From positions 1-37,809 of the forward strand of contig DAIOSV010000018.1 in NCBI GenBank assembly GCA_036752345.1: 37,809 nucleotides of DNA, in the 5' to 3' direction. Position 1 is the stretch's first letter. Each line of letters begins with the position of its first letter. The notes beneath the pieces are model-generated. The model saw only the letters and a list, made by a program, of their open reading frames with translations, was not told the DNA's origin and ran no database searches. The translations under genes were made by a program, and so were the position numbers. Shown piece by piece: positions 7,817-15,546 of the stretch. This DNA is from UBA1715 sp036752345. Lineage in GTDB: Bacteria; Bacteroidota; Bacteroidia; Bacteroidales; UBA1715.

Positions 7817-8938
7817 TTATTTTACAAATTTCACAGTTCCTTCAGGAGTTTGAATGAAGTAAATTCCAGCAGGTAAGTCAGAAACCTTTAATTCATTTTT
7901 AGCCGATTTAATTGGTTGTCCAAGTATGTCAAGAACAACAATTTTACCGTTAGAATATACAACTCCGTTTGTAATTTCAACTTCTTTATTTCCTTCAATT
8001 GTAGGAATAGCGGTATTATATTCGGTAGCACCACTTCTTGTAATTGTGTTGCCTACGGTTAGGTCTTTAATGTATAAGTCGCTTGTTTCGCCTGCATTAG
8101 TACCGTCGCAATTGATGTATATTTCCAACCCAATGATTCTTGAATCATCAAGAAGTAAGTTGAATGAAGGAGAAGAAGAAAATTGAATACCATTCCACCA
8201 AGTATTGTTACCATCAGCAAGAATGCCACTTGATGTACCAAAGAATCCTAGGGTATCATTATAATCATAAAGTTCTGTTAGTGCCCCTGTGGTATCTAAA
8301 TCTATGTTTGCATAGAGGATAGCGAATGGACTCCATGCGTTGTTATCGGTTGGTACATAGTTACTTACTCTATCAAGACCATCAGTAATAACATATCCTT
8401 CTTTTGTCGTTTTTCTACCTTTGATATCCCATAAGTCAACACGCAAGTTAACAATCACATCAGAAACAGCTTGGTATTTGAAAGAAACAATACGGTTAGC
8501 AGGGTCGCTAAAGTCAATTGAATATCCTTTTGCGGTACGGTGACAATTGTTTGTCCATGCTTCGCCGGTAATAGGATTAACCAATTGCCAGTTGTCGCTT
8601 CCGCAGTCTACTGCTGGGTATTCCCATGTCATCCAACTAAGACCGAATTTCTCGTAATCTTTTGTTTTCTTATAGTGAACTTTAAATACATCTCCATCTG
8701 TAGTAATGGTGTATGCATTATTTGAAATACTGCTTGCATCTACTTGCATTCCGTTAGTTGGAGTTAATCCGGTTAAGGCAGTCACGTTTTGTGTTTGGTC
8801 GTCAACTTCCCACCATGCATCATATTGTGCATAATTTGTCTCAAATAATGTCCAATAGTTTGAGGGTATTGTGCCTACTTGAGCAGAAACTCCTAATCCA
8901 AGAAAGAGACTTGCAATACATAAAAATCCTTTTTTCAT
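7817..8938 (-). CDS. Secreted T9SS cargo protein of unknown function
   Basis: The chosen start (8938) gives 373 residues beginning with a clear signal peptide (MKKGFLCIASLF...GVSAQ). An in-frame ATG at 8959 would add seven residues ahead of it and is less likely. The last 70 or so residues form a T9SS type A sorting domain: ISNGVV-like start (ITNGVVYSNGK), DILGQPI, LPAGIYFIQT, ending VKFVK. The central 300 residues are rich in aromatic residues and beta-strand patterns (WWNGIQFSSS, IIGLEIYINCDG, SDLYIKDLTVG), resembling jelly-roll carbohydrate-binding domains, but I cannot name a family. It sits just downstream of the GH44 glucanase on the same strand, separated by a terminator, which suggests a role at the same polysaccharide. 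Exported across the outer membrane and probably attached to the surface (inferred from the sorting domain). Confidence 0.75.
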   Translation of the reverse strand: MKKGFLCIASLFLGLGVSAQVGTIPSNYWTLFETNYAQYDAWWEVDDQTQNVTALTGLTPTNGMQVDASSISNNAYTITTDGDVFKVHYKKTKDYEKFGLSWMTWEYPAVDCGSDNWQLVNPITGEAWTNNCHRTAKGYSIDFSDPANRIVSFKYQAVSDVIVNLRVDLWDIKGRKTTKEGYVITDGLDRVSNYVPTDNNAWSPFAILYANIDLDTTGALTELYDYNDTLGFFGTSSGILADGNNTWWNGIQFSSSPSFNLLLDDSRIIGLEIYINCDGTNAGETSDLYIKDLTVGNTITRSGATEYNTAIPTIEGNKEVEITNGVVYSNGKIVVLDILGQPIKSAKNELKVSDLPAGIYFIQTPEGTVKFVK

Positions 8939-8964
8939 AGTATCAAATTTTAAATTCATATTTA

Positions 8965-8999
8965 CAAATATATAAAATTAATTTGTGTACATAGTACAC
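8965..8999 (-). promoter_or_regulatory. Promoter element and palindrome upstream of the T9SS cargo gene
   Basis: On the minus strand TATATTTG (8965-8972) matches TAnnTTTG and lies 27 bp before the chosen start. Just upstream is a perfect palindrome, GTGTAC-ATA-GTACAC (8985-8999), placed where a minus-33 element would be. No TTTG is seen there. The palindrome could be an operator, possibly for an activator that replaces the minus-33 contact; that is inference. Confidence 0.45.
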
Positions 9000-9016
9000 T
9001 AACTATACTTTTATAT

Positions 9017-9047
9017 AAAAAAACACACTAACTATGAGTGTGTTTTT
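9017..9047 (-). terminator. Terminator of the GH44 gene
   Basis: An 11-bp stem (aaaaacacact 9019-9029 / agtgtgttttt 9037-9047) with a 7-nt loop; on the minus strand the 3' arm ends in a T run. It lies 26 bp beyond the stop of the GH44 gene. Confidence 0.88.
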
Positions 9048-9072
9048 CTTTATTTAACCCTATAATTCTTTT

Positions 9073-12000
9073 TTACTTAACGAGAATCTTTTTTGCAAAT
9101 GTATCAGTTCCATTTCCAAAGATAATAGTGTAAACACCTGCTTTTGGAATAGAAAGAGTTGTTTCTGTTGTGAAATTACCTGTAGCTATTGTTGCCCCAA
9201 GTGAGTTTATAATCGTGTAAGAAATCTCATTCGGATCGCTTGTTTTAATGGTAAAACCGGCCTTTGCGTTCACTGGAATAGGAGCTATCACAAAATTGTT
9301 TACATCAATAGATGAAACAGCACCAATAATTGGTGGAACATAGATTTGTGTTGATTTGTTTGCTACCACCATTGTTGTGTCAAGAACTCCACCACCATCA
9401 ACAGTCAAAATAGTTTTAGAGGAGAAGGTAAGTGATAATACAGCATTTTTATAAATGGTAGTGTCCAATGTGCATTTAAGAATATCGGTAGAGTTAGTAT
9501 TGAAATTAACACTTGTGATGTGGATTAATGTATCGTTGCTTGTAAGTGTTAACTCTTCGGGTAAAGGAAGTGTATCAATATATGTGCTGAAGAAAATGAA
9601 TAATGCATTTCCGGCTCCTGATATTTGAGCTTTTGTAATGGAGGCATTGGGGTATTTTTCTTCTTCAGTTACTTGAATGTAATTGATATTGAATCCACCT
9701 TCAAGAAGGTCTATACGTATCTCGTGTTCGCCTTGTGTAAGAGGTATGACGCGGAAAGCATCTTTCCAAATGTTGAAATCTGAAGTTGCAGGGAGGGTTA
9801 AATGGTACGTTTTACCATCAATGATATAATTGAGTTCTCCCACTCTTTCTGATGAATAGCGAACGCTGAATGTATACGTTGTATCTTTCGGAACAGATAT
9901 TTTATAGAAATAGCTATCGCCAGTGCTTATATAGCCAAGAGAACTTCCATTACCATATGAAGAAGTATCTTGACAAACTTCTACAACAGGATCACCTACG
10001 CAATACCAATATTGTTCACCTTGGATAATTCCCGGAATTGGTACAACACTCGCTTGGGTATTTCTAAGAGTATTGTTAAGTGTTTCAGTAAAACTACCAA
10101 GTACACCATTATGAATTGTAACAACCTTACCGTGGTCTGTGTACGACAATACGTATTGTTCCCCATATAGCATAGGTTCTGTGGTAACAAGTTCCAATGT
10201 GCGAGCACTTGTCTTGTACGTTGCAGTGTATTGCAACGTATCGTCATTGTGTGTTAGGGTAAATCCAACTGCATTATAGTCTGTGGTTGGACTCATATTT
10301 GCATTAAAATGCATGTTTACAGTGAAGTTGTCAAACAACACAATTGAGTCAATGTTAGGAGCATAGTTTGCTCCGCCTACAATTTCCATTGAAAAATTTG
10401 AAAGTGTAGTACCATCACTCGCCGTAATATCACTCTGGGTAGAATTTGCAATAGTGGTAGTGTAGTATTTCACAATGCGAGTTTTAGGATATACATACAA
10501 ATCATATGGAGATTCTGTTGATTTTTTTACAGAATCAATATCAACAGAGGCATTGTTTTGCGAAATAGTTAAGCCTCCCATATTTTGAACCGTGCTAATT
10601 TCACGAGAGAATGAAAGTTTAACAAAAGAGCCGATGGTATCAATTGATGCACCTAACACTTCCATAGGAGCATTGTCAAGTTCATTGTATACGTGAACAG
10701 TGTCAAATGGGTATATAGGGAGATTGGATAGACCCAGAACATTAGAACCGTTGTAAGAAACAAGAATAGTATCGTTGGCGGCAGTTACTGGGCTTGCTAA
10801 TGTAAGTGTTGCTGTTTTTCCTGCTACTGCAACCGAAGAAACAGTGAATGGCTGGCTATTAACTGAAACAGTGAATTCGTTTGCTGCTGTAGCTGCAGAA
10901 ACTAATGACAATGGATCAGTAAATGACATAACAATTTTATCCGCATCAGGGTTTGAAATATGGGCATTCAATATTTCTGTTTGAGGAGCCGCATTTAGAA
11001 TAATGTGAACTGCTGTGTATGCTGGTATAGAATACGCAAATGAAGAATTTGCAATATTGTCAATTGTTCCAAGTTGTCCAATGGTTGATGATGATTGTCC
11101 AAATCCATAAACAACACCATTGGTGTACAATCCGTTGGCAATATTGAATGTTGTGCTTTGCGCTACGGCAGTTTTGTTTACAACAACAATGTGAAGGTTT
11201 TTGTTATTGTCAAGCGAAGCAAAGCTTGAAAGAGAAACGGTGTCGCTCATTGCATATACTGAGGTATTACCAAACTTGCTGCCATTGCCGTCGTAGTCAA
11301 GATAAAGATTATATGCAAGTGCTCCATATGTCTTGAAAGTGTTCCATTTGCAAGCTAAATATACATTTTCCTTACCGAACACGCCCAATACGTCAACAAG
11401 GCTCAAACCTCCTGACCAATGGTCTTCTGCACCAAACTCAAATTCTGTGAATGCTATTTTTGTTCCAGGGTAGAATGTATCAATTGATTTTTGAATTTTT
11501 TTNNNNNNNNNNNNNNNNNNNNNNNNNNNNNNNNNNNNNNNNNNNNNNNNNNNNNNNNNNNNNNNNNNNNNNNNNNNNNNNNNNNNNNNNNNNNNNNNNN
11601 NNGAAAGATTGATAGTTTTTTCTAGCAATTCTTCAGGAGTGGTTTTCGCAGGGTGCATACGAGCGTGTGTTTGACTCCACAAGTATGGTTCGTTGTCAAT
11701 GGCATACGCCGATACACCACCATCACCAGCTCGGCCTAAATTTGTAGAAAGATAATTGATAAGTTCGTCAACATATACTGTATCGTCTGTTAAATCAGGC
11801 GAAAGAGTGTAAGGAGCATTTTTCTTAAATGAAACAGCTTTCCAACGAGCACTTGGCGCTACTTCAGTTTCTGCCACTACACCATTCATGTCTGCAGCAA
11901 CATATCCGCAGGCTTGAAGTGAAACAAGGCTGTATTGCCCTTTGCTATCGGCAGTTTTTACTGACGATAAAATAGGAGTTCCCGGAGTATGGCTACCTGT

Positions 12001-12258
12001 GTAGTCATAGTGATTATCAGAAATAAAATTGTAGTCATTACCACCATTAGAAGCATTGTTTTCCCAGTTATAGCTGCTACTTCTGTTTCCTCCCCAACGG
12101 GTGGCTGTAGCTTTGTCAAAGCTTGCATTTGCACCATAAATATATGGACTAATGCTGTGGACATTAGATTTTACATCAATTTGTACAGTTTTTTGTGCTA
12201 AAACAACACTTGGGACAAATCCTGTTGCGATGATTAGTCCTTTCAAAAAGTTCCTCAT
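9073..12258 (-). CDS. GH44 family glucanase/xyloglucanase, multidomain, T9SS-secreted (interrupted by assembly gap)
   Basis: GH44 enzymes cut beta-1,4-glucans such as xyloglucan and carboxymethylcellulose with retention. Residues 1-22 are a signal peptide. The GH44 domain (about 25-425) shows TRWGGNRSSSYNWENN (53-68), the acid/base motif DNEPYLWSQTH with E190, the nucleophile motif AFTEFEFGAEDH (E272 in gapped numbering), and the C-terminal beta-domain signature LDYDGNGSKFGNTS. After it come Ig-like/SwmB-type repeats (about 426-520, 530-625, 630-730), a CBM6-like domain (738-865: IQGEQY start, GGFNINYIQV end), another Ig-like unit (870-970) and a T9SS sorting domain (985-1061, ending KKILVK). 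A run of 100 Ns (11503-11602) removes part of the catalytic domain; the frame is the same on both sides. Start ATG 12258 is followed directly by the signal peptide. Substrate within the family is not determined. Confidence 0.9.
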   Translation of the reverse strand: MRNFLKGLIIATGFVPSVVLAQKTVQIDVKSNVHSISPYIYGANASFDKATATRWGGNRSSSYNWENNASNGGNDYNFISDNHYDYTGSHTPGTPILSSVKTADSKGQYSLVSLQACGYVAADMNGVVAETEVAPSARWKAVSFKKNAPYTLSPDLTDDTVYVDELINYLSTNLGRAGDGGVSAYAIDNEPYLWSQTHARMHPAKTTPEELLEKTINLXXXXXXXXXXXXXXXXXXXXXXXXXXXXXXXXXXKKIQKSIDTFYPGTKIAFTEFEFGAEDHWSGGLSLVDVLGVFGKENVYLACKWNTFKTYGALAYNLYLDYDGNGSKFGNTSVYAMSDTVSLSSFASLDNNKNLHIVVVNKTAVAQSTTFNIANGLYTNGVVYGFGQSSSTIGQLGTIDNIANSSFAYSIPAYTAVHIILNAAPQTEILNAHISNPDADKIVMSFTDPLSLVSAATAANEFTVSVNSQPFTVSSVAVAGKTATLTLASPVTAANDTILVSYNGSNVLGLSNLPIYPFDTVHVYNELDNAPMEVLGASIDTIGSFVKLSFSREISTVQNMGGLTISQNNASVDIDSVKKSTESPYDLYVYPKTRIVKYYTTTIANSTQSDITASDGTTLSNFSMEIVGGANYAPNIDSIVLFDNFTVNMHFNANMSPTTDYNAVGFTLTHNDDTLQYTATYKTSARTLELVTTEPMLYGEQYVLSYTDHGKVVTIHNGVLGSFTETLNNTLRNTQASVVPIPGIIQGEQYWYCVGDPVVEVCQDTSSYGNGSSLGYISTGDSYFYKISVPKDTTYTFSVRYSSERVGELNYIIDGKTYHLTLPATSDFNIWKDAFRVIPLTQGEHEIRIDLLEGGFNINYIQVTEEEKYPNASITKAQISGAGNALFIFFSTYIDTLPLPEELTLTSNDTLIHITSVNFNTNSTDILKCTLDTTIYKNAVLSLTFSSKTILTVDGGGVLDTTMVVANKSTQIYVPPIIGAVSSIDVNNFVIAPIPVNAKAGFTIKTSDPNEISYTIINSLGATIATGNFTTETTLSIPKAGVYTIIFGNGTDTFAKKILVK
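11503..11602. other. Assembly gap of 100 N inside the GH44 catalytic domain
   Basis: Exactly 100 undetermined bases, a common placeholder size. It falls between the acid/base and nucleophile glutamates of the GH44 domain. The protein distance between them here is 82 residues including the gap, well below the roughly 170 I remember for characterised GH44 enzymes, so the real missing stretch is probably longer. Confidence 0.97.
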
Positions 12259-12300
12259 AGTAATAATTTATGTGCCTTTATACTGGCGGTTAATATAATT

Positions 12301-12507
12301 TCATCCTTTTTCGGACTTAAAAGGACTATTGGTGGTAATAGTTCCGTCAGCAAGTTCATAATAGATCTTGCCATCAACAGAATACACCAACGGAATGCCT
12401 TTTTTCCGGTTTTCTTCTTGAGCTTTTTTCACGGCCTGATTGCCGATAGACTCTATCTCGAACCCTTTTAAATATAGATTTAGGTCTGAAAACTTCTTTA
12501 CTTCCAT
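12301..12507 (-). CDS. Small conserved-type partner of the zeta-like kinase, putative antitoxin
   Basis: A 68-residue protein from ATG 12507, 7 bp after the kinase stop; an upstream in-frame ATG at 12531 would give 76 residues and overlap the kinase gene by 17 bp. It has a charged helical part (SIGNQAVKKAQEENRKKG) followed by a short beta pattern, IPLVYSVDGKIYYELADG. I recall similar small proteins (helix, then VYS.DGKIYYELP.G) encoded next to zeta-toxin-like kinases in many bacteria, which is why it is called a partner; this is memory, not a search. Function as an antitoxin is inference from the arrangement. No DNA-binding motif is obvious. The GH44 gene starts 42 bp downstream on the same strand. 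Confidence 0.65.
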   Translation of the reverse strand: MEVKKFSDLNLYLKGFEIESIGNQAVKKAQEENRKKGIPLVYSVDGKIYYELADGTITTNSPFKSEKG

Positions 12508-12514
12508 ACCAAAA

Positions 12515-13084
12515 TTAGAATTTGCCGACAAATTTATAAAAGTAATCTTTATTTTCTATAGAAAATTGATTTTTTATTCCTAGTGCAATTGAAATGAACT
12601 TATTCTCAGAGTTATACACCAAAAACCACTTGTCTGCTGAGTTTTTATAGTTATTCCAAAAGTTTTCTTTGCTCCGATAATAGCGTCGAATCACGTCTTT
12701 ATCGGGCACAAAATGACCGCCTTTTAGGACGCGTTCTTTTATTCGTTCAATACACACTTCGGGTGAGTAGAGAAAAACATATACTAACGTAACTTCGTAA
12801 CCTTCTTTATGAAAGTCGTCCATCATTTTTGTGAGATAAGTTCCTGATAATGTGCTTTCTACAAGAACGCTTTCGCCACGTTGCTTATATTCTTCAAGTC
12901 GCTGAAAAAAAATTTTTCCAGCGCTTACACTAGCCTTACTCATTTCCTCAGGATTGATAGATTTGGCAATTTCATCGGCGTTCAAACAGGCCATAGGGTG
13001 CAATTCAACATATCCTTGCGTAAATGTTGTTTTCCCGGAACCATTAGGACCACCTATTATTACCAATTCTTTTCCTTCGGCCAT
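12515..13084 (-). CDS. Zeta-toxin-like P-loop kinase
   Basis: A 189-residue AAA_33/zeta-toxin family ATPase. Walker A is GGPNGSGKTT (11-20); NADEIAKSI follows at about 35-43, and the arginine-rich lid region ERVLKGGHFVPDKDVIRRYYRS (about 117-138) carries the family's GGH.VP..vIRRRY signature. Zeta toxins phosphorylate UDP-N-acetylglucosamine in Gram-positive bacteria; the substrate of short Bacteroidetes members like this is not known to me. It is much shorter than plasmid zeta proteins (about 287 residues), so it may instead be a small-molecule kinase. It is followed closely by the small partner gene and preceded, 11 bp before its ATG, by a 26-bp perfect palindrome. folD lies upstream on the same strand. 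Confidence 0.8.
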   Translation of the reverse strand: MAEGKELVIIGGPNGSGKTTFTQGYVELHPMACLNADEIAKSINPEEMSKASVSAGKIFFQRLEEYKQRGESVLVESTLSGTYLTKMMDDFHKEGYEVTLVYVFLYSPEVCIERIKERVLKGGHFVPDKDVIRRYYRSKENFWNNYKNSADKWFLVYNSENKFISIALGIKNQFSIENKDYFYKFVGKF

Positions 13085-13095
13085 AGTGTATGAAA

Positions 13096-13121
13096 ATGAC
13101 GCACAGTTAACTGTGCGTCAT
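13096..13121. promoter_or_regulatory. 26-bp perfect palindrome between folD and the zeta-like kinase
   Basis: Two 13-base arms (ATGACGCACAGTT and its complement, axis between 13108 and 13109) with no spacer. On the minus strand it is followed by TTTT, so it may be the folD terminator with an AGTTAACT loop. It also ends only 11 bp before the kinase ATG, so as DNA it could be an operator and as RNA it could limit kinase translation. Confidence 0.8.
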
Positions 13122-13131
13122 GTAGTTTTTG

Positions 13132-14010
13132 TTATGCTTTTTTGCCTTTTGCTGCTTGTAATGTATTCATCATAAGCGAGCAGATTGTCATTGGACCAAC
13201 GCCTCCTGGTACCGGTGTGATGTAACTGCACTTTGGCGCAACTTCATCAAACACTACATCGCCTTTGAGTCTCCAGCCACGTGGGATTTCAGGAGCTGGA
13301 ACACGTGTTGTTCCTACGTCTATTACAACAGCCCCTTCTTTTACCATATTCCCTTTTACAAACCCCGGAGCTCCAAGTGCTGCAATAATAATATCGGCAC
13401 TTCTACAAATTTCCTCAAGATTGCTTGTTCTACTGTGGCAAAGTGTAACGGTGCAATCGCCCGGATATCCTTTTTGTGCAAGAAGTACGCTTACCGGTTT
13501 CCCAACAATATTGCTTCGTCCTATTACTACGCAATGTTTCCCGGCTGTTTCTATTTTGTAGTATTTCAACAATTCCAAAATTCCTGCTGGTGTTGCTGAT
13601 TTGAAAGTAGGAAGTCCAATCATCATTTTTCCTACGTTCATAGGATGAAATCCGTCAACATCTTTATTTGGATTAATTCTCTCAATAACTTTTTGAGAAT
13701 CAATGTGTTTTGGCAACGGAAGTTGTACAATAAATCCGTCAATATCAGGATTGTTGTTGAATTCATCTACCGTGTTGAGCAATGTTTCTTCCGAAATAGA
13801 TTCATCAAACATTTTGAGTGTAGAAATGAATCCGCATTGTTCGCATGCTTTCACTTTGTTGTTTACATACGTAACGCTACCGCCATCAGTTCCCACAAGA
13901 ATTGCTGCCAAGTGAGGCACTTTTTCTCCGCGAGCTTTTATTGCTACTACTTCTGCAGCTATCTGCTGTTTTATTGCTTCGCTAACTTTTTTTCCGTCAA
14001 TCAGTTCCAT
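13132..14010 (-). CDS. folD: Methylenetetrahydrofolate dehydrogenase/cyclohydrolase
   Basis: Bifunctional one-carbon enzyme converting 5,10-methylene-THF to 10-formyl-THF with NADP. Length 292 is normal. The catalytic pair is Y48 and K52 in TYVNNK. Other hallmarks are QLPLPKHID, DVDGFHPMNVG, the dinucleotide loop GRSNIVGKP, and the C-terminal PVPGGVGPMT. Start ATG 14010 begins MELIDGKKVS, the usual N-terminus. It starts 21 bp after the ffh stop on the same strand, so the two are probably transcribed together; the palindrome at 13096-13121 may end the transcript. Confidence 0.97.
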   Translation of the reverse strand: MELIDGKKVSEAIKQQIAAEVVAIKARGEKVPHLAAILVGTDGGSVTYVNNKVKACEQCGFISTLKMFDESISEETLLNTVDEFNNNPDIDGFIVQLPLPKHIDSQKVIERINPNKDVDGFHPMNVGKMMIGLPTFKSATPAGILELLKYYKIETAGKHCVVIGRSNIVGKPVSVLLAQKGYPGDCTVTLCHSRTSNLEEICRSADIIIAALGAPGFVKGNMVKEGAVVIDVGTTRVPAPEIPRGWRLKGDVVFDEVAPKCSYITPVPGGVGPMTICSLMMNTLQAAKGKKA

Positions 14011-14031
14011 ATATTTAGGATTTATTTACCA

Positions 14032-15363
14032 TTATCTCATTCCCGGCATCATTTGTTGCATCATGCGGCTGCCTTTGCTATTGGTAACCATTTTCATCAT
14101 TTTCTTTGTCTCATCAAATTGCTTCATCAATTTGTTTACTTCTTGAATTGATGTTCCGCTACCGGTTGCAATTCGTTTACGGCGAGAACCATTCAAAATG
14201 ATAGGGTTTGCTCGTTCTTCGGGAGTCATTGAGCGAATAATTGCTTCAATGCCTTTGAATGCATTATCGTCAATATCAACATTTTTCAAAGCCTTGCCCA
14301 TGCCCGGAATCATTGATGCCAAATCTTTCAGGTTACCCATTTTCTTGATTTGTTGAATTTGAGCAAGGAAATCTTCAAAATTGAATTGATTCTTTGATAT
14401 TTTCTTTTGGAGTTTGCGAGCTTCTTCCTCGTCGTATTGTTCTTGAGCGCGTTCCACCAACGAAACAATATCACCCATGCCGAGAATTCTATCGGCCATA
14501 CGTTCAGGGTAGAAGATGTCAATTGCTTCTAATTTTTCGCCCGTACCAACAAATTTTATAGGTTTGTCTACAACCGAACGAATAGAAAGAGCAGCACCAC
14601 CACGAGTATCACCATCAAGTTTTGTAAGAACAACGCCATCAAAGTTTAGTCTGTCGTTGAATTCTTTTGCCGTGTTCACTGCATCTTGACCGGTCATGGA
14701 ATCCACCACAAACAAAATTTCTTGTGGATTGATGGCATTTTTAATGTTGGAAATTTCCGTCATCATTGCTTCGTCAATAGCCAAACGACCGGCAGTATCG
14801 ACAATCACAACGTCTTGACTATTAAGTTTCGCTTGTTTTATAGCGGCTTGCGCAATAGCAACCGGGTCAGACGAGGTAGTGTCAGCATATACCGGCACAC
14901 CAATTTGTTCGCCTAAAACTTGCAACTGATTTATAGCGGCCGGACGGTACACGTCGCAGGCAACAAGAAGTGGGTGGCGACCTTGTTTGGTTTTAAGCAT
15001 GTTGGCAAGTTTTCCCGACATGGTAGTTTTACCGGAACCTTGCAAACCCGACATCAAAATAATCGTTGGATTTCCTTTAAGGTTGAGGTCGGTTTTTTGC
15101 CCACCCATGAGAATCGTAAGTTCGTCATGGACGATTTTCGTCATCATTTCGCCCGGTTTAACGGCAGTAAGCACGCTTTGACCAAGGGTTTTCTCTTTTA
15201 CATTTTCAGTAAATTGTTTTGCAATTTTATAGTTAACGTCGGCATCGAGCAATGCACGGCGAACATCTTTTAACGTTTCGGCAACGTTAATTTCGGTAAT
15301 TTTTCCTTGTCCTTTCAGTAATTTGAACGATTTTTCTAACCGTTCCGATAGATTCTCAAACAT
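14032..15363 (-). CDS. ffh: Signal recognition particle protein Ffh
   Basis: SRP54-type GTPase that binds signal sequences of nascent membrane and secreted proteins with 4.5S RNA and docks on FtsY. The N domain (about 1-90) is followed by the G domain with GLQGSGKTT (106-114), the DVYRPAA motif, DTAGR, and TKLDGDTRGG. The methionine-rich M domain ends in MMQQMMPGMR. Length 443 matches the family (about 450). Start ATG 15363 is the usual MFENLSERL N-terminus. A TATATTTG minus-7 box lies 27 bp upstream. It leads the ffh-folD transcript and is divergent from the polyprenyl synthase gene. Confidence 0.97.
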   Translation of the reverse strand: MFENLSERLEKSFKLLKGQGKITEINVAETLKDVRRALLDADVNYKIAKQFTENVKEKTLGQSVLTAVKPGEMMTKIVHDELTILMGGQKTDLNLKGNPTIILMSGLQGSGKTTMSGKLANMLKTKQGRHPLLVACDVYRPAAINQLQVLGEQIGVPVYADTTSSDPVAIAQAAIKQAKLNSQDVVIVDTAGRLAIDEAMMTEISNIKNAINPQEILFVVDSMTGQDAVNTAKEFNDRLNFDGVVLTKLDGDTRGGAALSIRSVVDKPIKFVGTGEKLEAIDIFYPERMADRILGMGDIVSLVERAQEQYDEEEARKLQKKISKNQFNFEDFLAQIQQIKKMGNLKDLASMIPGMGKALKNVDIDDNAFKGIEAIIRSMTPEERANPIILNGSRRKRIATGSGTSIQEVNKLMKQFDETKKMMKMVTNSKGSRMMQQMMPGMR

Positions 15364-15389
15364 AGATTAGTCCTTTTAACTGTCCGCGA

Positions 15390-15397
15390 CAAATATA
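15390..15397 (-). promoter_or_regulatory. Minus-7 box of ffh
   Basis: Minus strand TATATTTG, an exact TAnnTTTG match, 27 bp before the ffh ATG. No clear TTTG was found at the expected upstream distance. Confidence 0.45.
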
Positions 15398-15517
15398 ATC
15401 ATTAAAATCTAAAAAATTTTATGACACGAGGTATTTGCATCTAATTTTGAGACAAGAAGTTTGACGAAAACTCCATGCGCTTTTTGACTTTGTACATGGG
15501 TATCTATAAAAAAGTCA

Positions 15518-15525
15518 TACCTTTG
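15518..15525 (+). promoter_or_regulatory. Minus-7 box of the polyprenyl synthase gene
   Basis: TACCTTTG matches TAnnTTTG and lies 22 bp before ATG 15547. The nearest upstream TTTG (15489-15492) is at 25 bp, longer than usual. The box supports 15547 over the upstream in-frame ATG at 15475. Confidence 0.42.
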
Positions 15526-15546
15526 ACAAAAATAAAGTTCGGACTA

